A stretch of DNA of 64,000 bases from Dyella_D sp052115385 (GCF_052115385.1 NZ_JBFRGP010000016.1:1-64000), one strand, 5' to 3'. Positions 52,575-61,697 are shown, counted from the stretch's first letter. Notes: generated by a model from the letters alone, not told the origin. Made by a program: numbers and translations.

Positions 52575-53780
52575 ATGAGTACCTCATATCAACTTTTGCA
52601 CGCCGAAGGCGCCAAGCCGATCAAGGGCTGGGTGGACGGCGTGCCGCTGGAAGCGCAGGCGCAGGCGCAGTTGCGCAACATCGCGGCGCTGCCGTTCGTC
52701 GGCCCGTGGCTGGCGGTGATGCCCGACGTGCATCTGGGCAAGGGCGCCACGGTGGGCTCGGTGGTGCCGACGCGCGGGGCGATCATCCCGGCGGCGGTCG
52801 GCGTGGACATCGGCTGCGGCATGGCCGCGGTGCGTACCAGCTTGCGCGCGGTCGATCTGCCGGACAGCCTGGCGCAGCTGCGTTCGAGCATCGAGCGCGG
52901 CGTGCCGGTGGGCAACGGCGAGCACCGCAGGACCCCGGACAGCGTCGGCACGCGCCTGGTGCAGTCCGGCCTGGCGCAGCGGCTGGAGACGATCAAGGCG
53001 AAGCACCGCAAGATCCGCACCGACAAGATGGAGCGGCAGCTGGGCACGCTCGGCGGCGGCAACCACTTCATCGAACTGTGCCTGGATGAAGAAGATCGCG
53101 TGTGGGTGATGCTGCACTCCGGCTCGCGCGGCACCGGCAACCTGATCGGCACCTATTTCATCGAGCGGGCGCGCGAACAGTTGGCGCATCGCGTGCTGGG
53201 CTTCCACCTGCCGGACCGCGACCTGGCCTTCTTCATGGAGGGCGAGCCGCTGTTCGATGATTACGTGGAAGCGGTGTCCTGGGCGCAGGACTACGCGCGG
53301 CACAACCGCGAGGCGATGATGGCGCGGGTGTTGAACGAGCTGCGCCATCGCCTGCCGAAGTTCCAGCTGGACAAGCTGGCGGTGAACTGCCACCACAACT
53401 ACGTGCAGCGCGAGACGCACTTCGGCGAGTCGCTGCTGGTCACCCGCAAGGGCGCGGTCAGTGCCCGCGCGGGCGAGCTGGGCATCATTCCCGGCAGCAT
53501 GGGCACCAAGAGCTACATCGTGCGCGGCAAGGGCAATGCGGACAGCTTCCATAGTTGCAGCCACGGCGCCGGCCGCGTCATGAGCCGCGGCATGGCCAAG
53601 CAGAGCATCACCCTGGCCCAGCATCGCGAGGCCACGGCGCACGTGGAGTGCCGCAAGGATTCCGGCGTGCTCGACGAATCGCCGGCTGCCTACAAGTCGA
53701 TCGACGCGGTGATGGCCGCGCAGATCGACCTGGTGGAAGTGGTGCATACGTTGCGGCAGGTGTTGTGCGTGAAGGGCTGA
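52575..53780 (+). CDS. rtcB: RNA ligase RtcB
   Basis: 401 residues. RtcB joins RNA 2',3'-cyclic phosphate or 3'-phosphate ends to 5'-OH ends using GTP and manganese, and repairs RNAs cut by ribonuclease toxins. Metal ligands are visible in MPDVHLGKG (about 49), GVDIGCGM (about 77), GGGNHF (about 160) and HSGSRG (about 180), and the guanylated His in SCSHGAGR (about 328). Shares a transcript with slipin. No rtcA, rtcR or Ro60 gene is in view. Confidence 0.96.
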   Translation: MSTSYQLLHAEGAKPIKGWVDGVPLEAQAQAQLRNIAALPFVGPWLAVMPDVHLGKGATVGSVVPTRGAIIPAAVGVDIGCGMAAVRTSLRAVDLPDSLAQLRSSIERGVPVGNGEHRRTPDSVGTRLVQSGLAQRLETIKAKHRKIRTDKMERQLGTLGGGNHFIELCLDEEDRVWVMLHSGSRGTGNLIGTYFIERAREQLAHRVLGFHLPDRDLAFFMEGEPLFDDYVEAVSWAQDYARHNREAMMARVLNELRHRLPKFQLDKLAVNCHHNYVQRETHFGESLLVTRKGAVSARAGELGIIPGSMGTKSYIVRGKGNADSFHSCSHGAGRVMSRGMAKQSITLAQHREATAHVECRKDSGVLDESPAAYKSIDAVMAAQIDLVEVVHTLRQVLCVKG

Positions 53781-53804
53781 ATGCTTCGCGCCGACAGTTG
53801 TTCG

Positions 53805-53830
53805 ACGCCGCCTCCGGGCGGCGTTTTTTT
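53805..53830 (+). terminator. Rho-independent terminator of rtcB
   Basis: ACGCCGCC and GGCGGCGT form an 8-bp stem with a TCCG loop, followed by an unbroken T run. Confidence 0.92.
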
Positions 53831-53856
53831 ATGGCGTTGACCCGACGCATCGCATT

Positions 53857-53888
53857 GTTGGGGTTCGCTTTGCTCACCCCAACCTACG
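53857..53888. repeat. Palindromic intergenic repeat, shortened copy
   Basis: GTTGGGGTTCGCTTTGCTCACCCCAACCTACG is a half-unit with a five-base deletion in the centre compared with the full copies. It overlaps the end of the next leftward gene. Confidence 0.75.
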
Positions 53889-54180
53889 CCGAGGGTTGCG
53901 CCGTCTCATGCTGTATCTGCTGCCACTGCATGCGCAGATGTGCCTGCGTCGCGCAGCGTGCGCCCATGTCGATAAACGCACCGATGCTTTCAAGCATGAT
54001 CGGCAAGCGCTTCTTATCTATCTTGCCGCGTTCATGAGCCAGGTCAGCCAGCAGTTGAATCGCGTTGTGCGCGTACCGCAGCCACTCGGTGGCATCGTTC
54101 AACAACGTGTCCGGCCCCGCATCGGGGTCGGAAAAATAATTTGCGTGGCGGGTGATCCACGGTTCGCCAAAGGTGTTCAT
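53884..54180 (-). CDS. Small helical protein, DUF6124/DUF3077-like
   Basis: 98 residues from the ATG at 54180 with AAGGAG 6 bases upstream. After a short N terminus (MNTFGEPWITRHANYFS) the chain is predicted as two long helices (DTLLNDATEWLRYAHNAIQL, LPIMLESIGAFIDMGARCAT). Proteins of this plan are common orphans in pseudomonads and xanthomonads. The function is unknown. Its last residues are encoded by the palindromic repeat, so the repeat invaded or extended the gene end. Confidence 0.6.
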   Translation of the reverse strand: MNTFGEPWITRHANYFSDPDAGPDTLLNDATEWLRYAHNAIQLLADLAHERGKIDKKRLPIMLESIGAFIDMGARCATQAHLRMQWQQIQHETAQPSA

Positions 54181-54416
54181 AAGCAGCTCCTTGCCAAGCG
54201 CCGCATCCTCGCTCCGTAAAACGGCACGCCGCCAACAGCTCGGCGTGCCGCCGACCTTACGGACTCGAAGATTCACCGACGGCCCAAAGCATGGGCGCCG
54301 GGCGGCTTGATTGAGGAAGTGGGGTGTGGCTTTGGAAGCTTTCGCCGTTGCGCAAGGCAACGCGCCGGGTTACACGGCTCGGAACATTCCTGCGAAAACT
54401 CTTAGGCCGCGGTTCT

Positions 54417-54518
54417 TCAACCGTGTCCGCGATGTCGTCGGACGGCCCGGATGTTCGGTGGGTGTGTCGTCCTGGGGATCGACGAGCGCGTCGGTGCCGT
54501 ATGATCTGGGGTAGCCAT
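54417..54518 (-). CDS. Possible 33-residue basic peptide
   Basis: GGAGAG lies 6 bases before an ATG at 54518. The 33 codons are rich in Thr, Pro, Arg and His (MATPDHTAPTRSSIPRTTHP and on). It lies 236 bases upstream of the small helical gene on the same strand. There is no support beyond the ribosome site. Confidence 0.2.
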   Translation of the reverse strand: MATPDHTAPTRSSIPRTTHPPNIRAVRRHRGHG

Positions 54519-54840
54519 GATCGACTCTCCTACAGTTGGTGATGGTTAGCGGGTCAGGGGTGTTCCTAGCACCCTTGGCTCGCGCTTCTCACAGCATTGC
54601 TGCGATGGTTGCCCGCGACGCGTCGGAAACACTCCGCAGGTAACAGCTACCAAAGTATCAAGACGACTCAGCCGCTGTCTTTAGGTGAAATCCGATATTG
54701 CGCCCGAAGTGAAACCCTTCTCCCTTCGGGAGCACGCGGGGAGCGCACAGGGACGTGCGCGGCTCTCCTCGCTCATCAAAGCCGGGCACATCCCTGTGCC
54801 CTCTTCGCGTGGAGGAGCGAGGAAGGTGGCGGCAGCCGGA
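54519..54840. other. Intergenic, no gene seen
   Basis: Open frames here have no ribosome site and read through repeat-like sequence. Fragments such as CCCTTCGGGAG, and two near-copies of AGGGACGTGCGCGG-like and GGGCACATCCCTG segments, suggest decayed intergenic repeats. Confidence 0.35.
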
Positions 54841-54886
54841 TGAGGGTACGGGCGGAGTGGGGCGCCTCACTCCGCCCGTACCCTCA
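54841..54886. repeat. Perfect 19-bp inverted repeat
   Basis: TGAGGGTACGGGCGGAGTG is matched base for base by CACTCCGCCCGTACCCTCA after an 8-base loop. It lies directly before a second hairpin and the DUF3142 gene. It is a separate family from the GTTGGGGTTCGC repeat. Confidence 0.8.
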
Positions 54887-54892
54887 CCCCAA

Positions 54893-54920
54893 CCCCTCTC
54901 CCGATGGGAGAGGGGCTTTT
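54893..54920. terminator. Hairpin with T tail before the DUF3142 gene
   Basis: CCCCTCTCCC and GGGAGAGGGG form a 10-bp stem with a GAT loop, followed by CTTTT. The unit resembles the tail of the preceding inverted repeat and may be part of the same repeated element rather than the terminator of a gene. Confidence 0.6.
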
Positions 54921-54946
54921 CATCACTCCGCGGCGAGGAACGCTTG

Positions 54947-56149
54947 ATGCATTTGAACTCGAACGGCGTGCGGCGCTGGCTGGCAGCCATCTTGATCTGC
55001 AGCATGCTCGCCGCCTGCCAGCATCCCTCCGCGCCACTGCTGCACGACGCCTACATTTGGCAACGCCAATGGAACCCCGCCGTGACTTCCGCGCTGACGC
55101 AATCGGCCGATGCGATCCGCGTATGGCGCGTGCTGGCGGCGCAGACCGATGCGCGTGGACAACTGCAGCCGGTGACGATCGATCGCACCGCGCTCGCCGC
55201 CACGCATCGGCCGGTAGTGCTGGTGATACGTATCGACGGCCAGCTGCCGCAATGGGATGCGGACGCGCTGCTTGCCCAGACGCTCGCCTTGCGCAACGCG
55301 TGGAGCGGCGTACCGCTCGCCGGCATCGAGATCGATCACGATTGCGGCACCGCACGCCTGCCGGCCTACGCCGATTTCCTCGCGCGACTGAAGCGCGCCC
55401 TCGGCACGACACCGCTGTCGATCACCGCCTTGCCTGCATGGCTGGCTTCCGATCAGCTCGAAGACGTCACGGGGCAAGTCGACGAAGTCGTGCTGCAAGT
55501 CCATGCCGTGCAATCGCCACGCGCCGGCCTGTTCGATCCGGCGCTCGCCCGCAGCTGGATCGACCGTTTCGCCGCGCGCGCCGGCAAGCCGTTCCGCGTG
55601 GCGTTGCCCACGTATGGCTCGCGCGTCGCCTGGGACGACAACGGCCGCGTCGTCGCGATCGAAAGCGAAACGCCCTTGCTGGCCGGCGGCACGGAGGCGA
55701 GCGAACTGGTCGCCGCGCCGGCCGAGGTGGCGAAGCTGCTGGCCGGTCTGCGCGATGACCCGCCCAAGGGCCTGGCCGGCATTGTCTGGTTCCGCCTGCC
55801 CACCACCCAGGATGCGCGCGCCTGGAGCCTGCCGACCTGGCGTGCGGTGATGGCCGGTGCGCCCTTGAAGGCAACGCTGGCGGTGTTCTTCCAGCCCGGC
55901 GCGGTGGCGGGTGCGGCGGACATCGTGTTGCGCAACGACGGCGAAGTGGATGCGCGCCTGCCGTCCCGGATCGACTTGCCGGCCGCCTGCAGCATCGCCG
56001 ACGGCGTCAACGGTTACGCGCTGGGCCAGCAGGGCGGCCGCCCGTTCTTGCGCCGCGAACGCGACGGCTGGCTGCGCGCGCACTACCAGCGCGCGATCGG
56101 CTGGGCACGCTGCGGCGATGCCTCCGCGCAACCCACGATGGAGCCTTGA
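54947..56149 (+). CDS. Lipoprotein with DUF3142 domain
   Basis: 400 residues from the ATG at 54947, with GAGGAA upstream. The lipobox MLAAC after a hydrophobic stretch gives a lipoprotein signal. The body matches DUF3142: AYIWQRQWNPAVTSAL, GIEIDHDCGTARLPAYADFL, LSITALPAWL and GLAGIVWFRLPT, a TIM-barrel-like glycosidase-related fold. The enzymatic role is unknown. The gene is followed after 67 bases by a large membrane-anchored protein, and the two are probably partners. Confidence 0.82.
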   Translation: MHLNSNGVRRWLAAILICSMLAACQHPSAPLLHDAYIWQRQWNPAVTSALTQSADAIRVWRVLAAQTDARGQLQPVTIDRTALAATHRPVVLVIRIDGQLPQWDADALLAQTLALRNAWSGVPLAGIEIDHDCGTARLPAYADFLARLKRALGTTPLSITALPAWLASDQLEDVTGQVDEVVLQVHAVQSPRAGLFDPALARSWIDRFAARAGKPFRVALPTYGSRVAWDDNGRVVAIESETPLLAGGTEASELVAAPAEVAKLLAGLRDDPPKGLAGIVWFRLPTTQDARAWSLPTWRAVMAGAPLKATLAVFFQPGAVAGAADIVLRNDGEVDARLPSRIDLPAACSIADGVNGYALGQQGGRPFLRRERDGWLRAHYQRAIGWARCGDASAQPTMEP

Positions 56150-56216
56150 CGCCGCTATTCCGCTGCGGCGTCTTTCCCCGCATCATTCACGGTCTAACCC
56201 AGGGGACGGAGTTCCG

Positions 56217-58682
56217 ATGTACAAGCGCCAATGGATTGCCGCCGGCCTGCTCGCCGGCATCGCTGCCGCCACGGTGTGGGCCTGCGGTCCGGATTTCCCC
56301 AGCCAGTTGCTGGACCATCGCGAGCTGACCCTGAAGGCCACGCCGCAGAACAGCTTCGCTTTCGAGGCGGCCAGTCTGTTGCCGGCCACCGACAAGTTGC
56401 CGGACGACGAAGCGGGCGAGGCGCCCAAGGCCGACGACGCGGCGGCCATGGCCAAGTGGCTGGGCCTGGCGCCGGCGCAGTGGCAGCAGCTGGCCGAGCT
56501 GCGTCAGCTGCAGAGCGGCGCCGAGGTTTACGAGAAGGGCAAGGGGCTGCCGGAAGATCTGCGGCTGTACGCTGCCGGCGCGGCGGATTTCGAGATCGCG
56601 CAGGGTGCGTGCGAAGGCCGGGGCGCAGCCAGCGAGGACGCGTCCGCGGCCGGCGAAGACGCACCACCGGCCACCGCACACTGCATGGTTTCCAGTGGCC
56701 CGGGGATGGACCAGGCCGTCGCCAGTTTCGAAAAAGTGCTGGCCCTGCCGCCGGAACAGGCCAGGCTGCGCTCGGTGTGGGCGGCCTACATGCTCGGCCG
56801 CATCCATGCGGAGCGCGCGCTCGACCAGGCCAGCGACGCCACTGTGTTCAAGCGCGAGCGCGACGCCGCGGCCAAGGCTTTCCAGCAGGTGCGCGCGCGT
56901 GCGCTCGACGGCGGCAGCGACACGCAGGGGTTGGCGCTGTCCAGCTTCGGCGAAGAGGCGCGCCTGCACCTGTTCGTCGACGGCAAGCGCTGCGGCTGGA
57001 ACGAGATGGCGGGGCCGGACAACGACTGCGGCGTGCGTCTTGCGCCGGAAGATATGAAGCACGCCATCACACTGTATGCCGCGCAGGCCGGGCATGGCTC
57101 GGGCAGTGCGGTGCAGTCGCTGTCGATCCTGGCCAACACGGCTCTGCGCGACGACACGCTCGCCGCCGCCTTGATCGACCATCCGATCTCGCAGCGCCTG
57201 CTGGTGATCTATGCGCTGGCGCGCGTCGACGACGTGGTCAGCGAAGCGGCCGACGGCAAGAGCATGACCAGCAAGCCCAACCCTGCCCTGGTCACGCTGG
57301 TGGCGGCGATCGAGCAGCGCGGGCTGGAGCATGTGGAAGGCGCTGACCGTCTCGCCGCGCTGGCTTATCGCGCCGGCCGCTACGACCTTGCCGCCAAGCT
57401 GGTCGACAAGGCGCCGGGCCCGCTGTCGAGCTGGGTGCGCGCCAAGCTGGCCTTGCAGAGGGGCGATCTGGCGGCGGCGACTGCGGCGTATGCGGATGCG
57501 GTCAAGGCTTTCCCCAAGGCCAATGATCCCAAGTCCATGGCTGGGGCCAGCATCGATCCGGACAACACCCATCTGCTGCTCGGCGAGCAGGGCGTGCTGG
57601 CGCTTGCGCGCGGCGACTATGTGGAAGCGATGGGGCGGCTGTACGACGCGGCCATCGCGGTCGGTGGCAGCGGCAACGAGTTCTATCCCGAGGACGAGAC
57701 CAGCGGCACCGGTTTCGGCAACGACGTGACTTACCTGGCCGAGCGCGTGCTCACCATCGACGAGCTGAAGAGCTTCGTCGATGCGCGCGTGCCGGCTTCG
57801 GCGCCGCCGGCCCCGGCCAAGGCGGGCTCCGCCGCGCCGAGCTACTACCCCGGCTCGGCGCCGTTCGGCGACAACCTGCGCTGGACGCTGGCCCGGCGCA
57901 TGATGCGCGCCGGCCGCTACGACGAAGCGCAGAACTATTTCCCGGCCAGCAGCGACGAGCGCTTCGGCAAGGACGACCTGCGCGCCAAGGCGCGCGAGTT
58001 CGCCCAGGACCTGCACGACGCCGAGCATACCTGGACCGATATCGGCAAGGCCGAGGCCCGCTACCGCGCGGCGGCGATCCAGCGCGAGCTGGGCATGGAG
58101 CTGTTCGGCTACGAGCAGGGGCCGGACTACAACGACATGGGCGGCGGCTTCCAGGGCGGCAGCGGGCATAGCGCGGACGACCTGAAGCAGTCCTTCGTCA
58201 CCGACGGAGAGCGCCAGCGCTACGCCGACACCGCACCCAAGCCGGAGCGCCGCTTCCATTACCGCTATCTGGCCGCCGACCGCGCCGCCGGCGCGGCCGA
58301 CCTGCTGCCGCCGCGCTCGCAGGCTTTCGCGGCGGTGCTGTGCAAGGCCAGCGGCTGGATGCTGGAAGGCCCGCCGGATTACGGCGACAACGGCGACGGC
58401 ACGCCGCCGGTGGTGCCGGAGCGGCTGCTCAAGGCCAAGGCGCTGTACGACCGATATGTGAAGCAGGGCGCGTACGTGCCGTGGGCCGAGAACTTCGGCG
58501 AAAGCTGCCCGGAGCCGGATTTCGCCAGCGCCCGCGTGATGCAGCGGCATCTTTATGTAGTCAAGGCCAGGCGCGCGCTGCGGCATAACCTGCCCTTGCT
58601 CACCGGCGGCCTGGTGCTGGTGATCGGTATCGTCGGTTTTGCCGTCGTGCGCCGCCGTAAAAAGGCGGCCAGAACCGCGTGA
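56217..58682 (+). CDS. Large exported protein with TPR-like helical repeats and C-terminal anchor
   Basis: 821 residues. The N terminus is a signal peptide with a possible lipobox (TVWAC). The body consists of alanine-rich helical pairs like TPR/Sel1 units (SVWAAYMLGRIHAERALDQAS, ALAYRAGRYDLAAKLVDKA, ALARGDYVEAMGRLYDAA, RMMRAGRYDEAQNYF). One membrane helix (LLTGGLVLVIGIVGFAVV) and a basic tail close it. It probably acts as a periplasmic scaffold with the preceding DUF3142 lipoprotein. No family name is recognised. Confidence 0.75.
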   Translation: MYKRQWIAAGLLAGIAAATVWACGPDFPSQLLDHRELTLKATPQNSFAFEAASLLPATDKLPDDEAGEAPKADDAAAMAKWLGLAPAQWQQLAELRQLQSGAEVYEKGKGLPEDLRLYAAGAADFEIAQGACEGRGAASEDASAAGEDAPPATAHCMVSSGPGMDQAVASFEKVLALPPEQARLRSVWAAYMLGRIHAERALDQASDATVFKRERDAAAKAFQQVRARALDGGSDTQGLALSSFGEEARLHLFVDGKRCGWNEMAGPDNDCGVRLAPEDMKHAITLYAAQAGHGSGSAVQSLSILANTALRDDTLAAALIDHPISQRLLVIYALARVDDVVSEAADGKSMTSKPNPALVTLVAAIEQRGLEHVEGADRLAALAYRAGRYDLAAKLVDKAPGPLSSWVRAKLALQRGDLAAATAAYADAVKAFPKANDPKSMAGASIDPDNTHLLLGEQGVLALARGDYVEAMGRLYDAAIAVGGSGNEFYPEDETSGTGFGNDVTYLAERVLTIDELKSFVDARVPASAPPAPAKAGSAAPSYYPGSAPFGDNLRWTLARRMMRAGRYDEAQNYFPASSDERFGKDDLRAKAREFAQDLHDAEHTWTDIGKAEARYRAAAIQRELGMELFGYEQGPDYNDMGGGFQGGSGHSADDLKQSFVTDGERQRYADTAPKPERRFHYRYLAADRAAGAADLLPPRSQAFAAVLCKASGWMLEGPPDYGDNGDGTPPVVPERLLKAKALYDRYVKQGAYVPWAENFGESCPEPDFASARVMQRHLYVVKARRALRHNLPLLTGGLVLVIGIVGFAVVRRRKKAARTA

Positions 58683-58755
58683 GGCGTGCCGGGGCGGCCG
58701 GGCTGCGGGATAATGCGCCGTTTCCCGCCGCCCGCGGCCCCTGCCGAGTCCCCCG

Positions 58756-59784
58756 TTGAAGAAGTCAGATTTCGATTTCCAGCTGCCGCCCGAACTGATC
58801 GCCCAGGCCCCGCTGCCGGAGCGTTCGGCCAGCCGCCTGCTGCTGCTGGATACGCAGGCGCAGTCGCTGCAGGACCGCATGTTCCGCGAACTGCCGGGGC
58901 TGCTGCGCGCGGGCGACCTGCTCATCCTCAACGACACCCGCGTGCTGCCGGCGCGGCTGTACGGGCGCAAGGAAAGCGGCGGGGCGGTGGAGATCCTGCT
59001 CGAGCGCGTCACCGGCGCGCACGAGGCGATCGCCCAGCTGGGCGTGAGCAAGAAGCCGAAAGAAGGCGGGCGCATCGAGCTGGCCGACGGCAGCCATGCC
59101 GTGGTGCTGGGCCGCGACGGCCAGTTCTTCCGCCTGCGCTTCGAATCGCCGGAACCGCTGGAACGCCTGCTGCGCCGCCTGGGCGAGATGCCGCTGCCGC
59201 CGTATATCGAGCGCCACGCCGACGCCAGCGACCTGGAGCGCTACCAGACCGTGTTCGCACGCGAACCCGGCGCGGTGGCGGCGCCCACCGCCGGCCTGCA
59301 TTTCGACGAAGCGATGCTGGCGCAGCTGCGCGAGCTGGGCGTGGAGTTCGGCTATGTGACCCTGCACGTCGGCGCCGGCACCTTCCAGCCGGTGCGCGCG
59401 GAGGAGATCAAGGACCACCAGATGCACCGCGAATGGCTCAACGTCGGTGCGGGGCTGGTGGAGCAGGTGCGCCGCACGCGGGCCCGCGGCGGCCGTGTGA
59501 TCGCGGTGGGCACCACGGTGGTGCGCGCGCTGGAGAGCGCCAGCCGCGACGGCGAGCTGCGGCCGTTCGCGGGCGAGACGCAGATCTTCATCTTCCCCGG
59601 CTACAAGTTCAGCAGCATCGACGGCCTGATCACCAACTTCCACCTGCCGCAGTCGACCCTGCTGATGCTGGTGTCCGCGCTGGCGGGGCGGGAGTTCGTG
59701 CTGGGCGCTTATCGCCATGCGGTGGCGCAGCGGTATCGGTTCTTCTCGTATGGGGACGCGATGATGATCCTGCCGCCGACCTGA
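58756..59784 (+). CDS. queA: S-adenosylmethionine:tRNA ribosyltransferase-isomerase
   Basis: 342 residues, TTG start at 58756, since MKKSDFDFQLPPELIAQ is the standard N terminus and no ATG precedes it. QueA adds the epoxycyclopentane to preQ1 in tRNA during queuosine synthesis. Motifs LILNDTRVLPARLYG, RYQTVFAREPGAVAAPTAGLHF, HVGAGTFQPVR and FHLPQSTLLMLVSAL are present. tgt follows after a palindromic repeat. Confidence 0.97.
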   Translation: MKKSDFDFQLPPELIAQAPLPERSASRLLLLDTQAQSLQDRMFRELPGLLRAGDLLILNDTRVLPARLYGRKESGGAVEILLERVTGAHEAIAQLGVSKKPKEGGRIELADGSHAVVLGRDGQFFRLRFESPEPLERLLRRLGEMPLPPYIERHADASDLERYQTVFAREPGAVAAPTAGLHFDEAMLAQLRELGVEFGYVTLHVGAGTFQPVRAEEIKDHQMHREWLNVGAGLVEQVRRTRARGGRVIAVGTTVVRALESASRDGELRPFAGETQIFIFPGYKFSSIDGLITNFHLPQSTLLMLVSALAGREFVLGAYRHAVAQRYRFFSYGDAMMILPPT

Positions 59785-59785
59785 A

Positions 59786-59874
59786 GTAGGTTGGGGTGAG
59801 CCGCAGGCGAACCCCAACGGGCGCCACATCCGGCGCTGCATGTTGGGGTTCGCCTGCGGCTCACCCCAACCTAC
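59786..59874. repeat. Palindromic intergenic repeat, full copy
   Basis: GTAGGTTGGGGTGAGCCGC...CGAACCCCAAC, a 27-base spacer, and GTTGGGGTTCGCC...CACCCCAACCTAC. It starts two bases after the queA stop and ends 49 bases before the tgt start. Confidence 0.9.
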
Positions 59875-59923
59875 GCGGGTGGCCTTTCGCGCGGACCCTG
59901 CCCAAACCGGCGATAATGCCGGG

Positions 59924-61048
59924 ATGACTTCCCTTCGTTTCGACATCTCCGCCACCGACGGCGCGGCCCGGCGTGGCCGGCTTACTTTCGACCGCGGCAC
60001 GGTGGAAACCCCGGCCTTCATGCCGGTGGGCACCTATGGCTCGGTGAAGGCGATGACCCCGCGCGACATCCTCGAGATCGGCGCGGAGGTGATCCTGGGC
60101 AACACCTTCCATCTGTATCTGCGGCCCGGGCTGGAGATCGTGGAGCAGTTCGGCGGGCTGCATCGCTTTATCGGCTGGGACAAGCCGATCCTCACCGACT
60201 CCGGCGGCTTCCAGGTGTTCTCGCTGGCGCACAAGCGCAAGATCACCGAGGAAGGCGTGACGTTCGCTTCGCCGGTGGACGGCTCGAAGGTGTTCCTCTC
60301 GCCGGAGGAATCCATGCGCATCCAGAAGACGCTGGATTCGGACGTGGTGATGATCTTCGACGAGTGCACGCCGTATCCGGCCACCGAGAAAGTCGCCGCC
60401 ACCTCGATGGAGCTGAGCCTGCGCTGGGCCGAGCGCTCGCGCCGCGCCTTCGATGACTTGAACAATCCCAATTCGCTGTTCGGCATCGTGCAGGGCAGCG
60501 TGTACGAGAACCTGCGCCGCCGTTCCGCCGAGGGCCTGGTCGGCATCGGCTTCGACGGCTATGCCGTGGGCGGCCTGGCGGTGGGCGAGCCGGAAGCCGA
60601 GCGCAACCACACGCTGGACTTCACCGTGCCGCTGCTGCCGGCGGACAAGCCGCGCTACCTGATGGGCGTGGGCCGGCCGGAAGACATCGTCGAAGCGGTG
60701 CGCCGCGGCATCGACATGTTCGACTGCGTGATGCCCACCCGCAACGCGCGCAACGGCTTCCTGTTCGTCGCCGAGGGCACGCTGCGCATCCGCAACGCCA
60801 AGTACGCGATGGATACGCGGGTGATCGAGGAAGGCTGCGACTGCTACGCCTGTGCCGGCGGCTTCAGCCGCGCCTACCTGCGCCACCTGGATCGCTGCAA
60901 CGAGATCCTGGCCAGCCAGCTCGCCACCATGCACAACCTGCGGCACTACCAGCGGCTGATGGCCGGCCTGCGCGAGGCGATCGGGGCCGGCAAGCTGGAG
61001 GAGTTCGTGGCCGAGTTCTACGCGAAGCGGGTGCGGCCCCAGGGTTAG
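59924..61048 (+). CDS. tgt: tRNA-guanine transglycosylase
   Basis: 374 residues from the ATG at 59924. It exchanges guanine 34 for preQ1. The catalytic Asp is in FDECTPYP or DSGGFQVFSL (both conserved Asp present), GIVQGSVYE and GGLAVGEPE bind substrate, and the zinc site is CDCYAC...C...H in the C-terminal part. An upstream reading into the repeat is not coding. Confidence 0.97.
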   Translation: MTSLRFDISATDGAARRGRLTFDRGTVETPAFMPVGTYGSVKAMTPRDILEIGAEVILGNTFHLYLRPGLEIVEQFGGLHRFIGWDKPILTDSGGFQVFSLAHKRKITEEGVTFASPVDGSKVFLSPEESMRIQKTLDSDVVMIFDECTPYPATEKVAATSMELSLRWAERSRRAFDDLNNPNSLFGIVQGSVYENLRRRSAEGLVGIGFDGYAVGGLAVGEPEAERNHTLDFTVPLLPADKPRYLMGVGRPEDIVEAVRRGIDMFDCVMPTRNARNGFLFVAEGTLRIRNAKYAMDTRVIEEGCDCYACAGGFSRAYLRHLDRCNEILASQLATMHNLRHYQRLMAGLREAIGAGKLEEFVAEFYAKRVRPQG

Positions 61049-61052
61049 CGGC

Positions 61053-61129
61053 GTAGCTTGGGGTGAGCCGCAGGCGAACCCCAACGTGGCGGCGGTGTTG
61101 GGGTTCGCTTGCGGCTCACCCCAACCTAC
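61053..61129. repeat. Palindromic intergenic repeat, full copy
   Basis: GTAGCTTGGGGTGAGCCGC...CGAACCCCAAC, a shorter spacer of about 15 bases, and GTTGGGGTTCGC...CACCCCAACCTAC. It begins five bases after the tgt stop. Confidence 0.9.
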
Positions 61130-61358
61130 GCGGCTGCGCAGCTCCGTGGCGCGAATCTCATTTGGAACAAGAGGGCGGGGTAAAACGCGCCGGCACGCTT
61201 GCAAGCGGCCCCCGGGGAACCCCATAAACCCTGCTCCTGTCCGAGCCAGGGCCATTCGGCCCGTGTGCGTGAGCACCGGGGGGCGTGGCATAATCCACGA
61301 TCTTTTTCAGGCTTCCGGCGGAAATTTCAGCCGGGACCGCTACTTACGAGACAAGAAG

Positions 61359-61697
61359 ATGAATTTTCCGAGCACTTTCGTGATTGCCCAGGCCGCGCCG
61401 GCCGCCGGTGCCCAGGCGCCGAACCCGCTGATGACCTTCGGCCCGCTGATCCTGCTGTTCGTGGTGTTCTACTTCCTGATGATCCGCCCGCAGATGAAGC
61501 GGCAGAAGGAACACCGCTCGATGGTCTCGGCCCTGGCCAAGGGCGACGAAGTGGTGACCAACGGCGGCCTCGCCGGCCGCGTGGACGAAGTGGGCGAGTC
61601 GTTCATCACCCTCGAGATCGCGCCGAACGTGAAGATCAAGGTGCAGAAGGGCTCGGTGTCCCAGGTGCTGCCGAAGGGCTCGCTGAAGTCGTCCTGA
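61359..61697 (+). CDS. yajC: Preprotein translocase subunit YajC
   Basis: 112 residues from the ATG at 61359. One membrane helix (MTFGPLILLFVVFYFLMIRPQ) followed by QMKRQKEHRSMVSALAKGDE and a small beta domain (GLAGRVDEVGESFITLEIAP). It joins SecDF in the holotranslocon. A position before secD is typical. Confidence 0.96.
   Translation: MNFPSTFVIAQAAPAAGAQAPNPLMTFGPLILLFVVFYFLMIRPQMKRQKEHRSMVSALAKGDEVVTNGGLAGRVDEVGESFITLEIAPNVKIKVQKGSVSQVLPKGSLKSS

Noticed and set aside
56187..59075. 962-codon frame opposite the repeat protein and queA
   Set aside because: Spans two unrelated real genes on the other strand, so it is a chance GC-rich frame.
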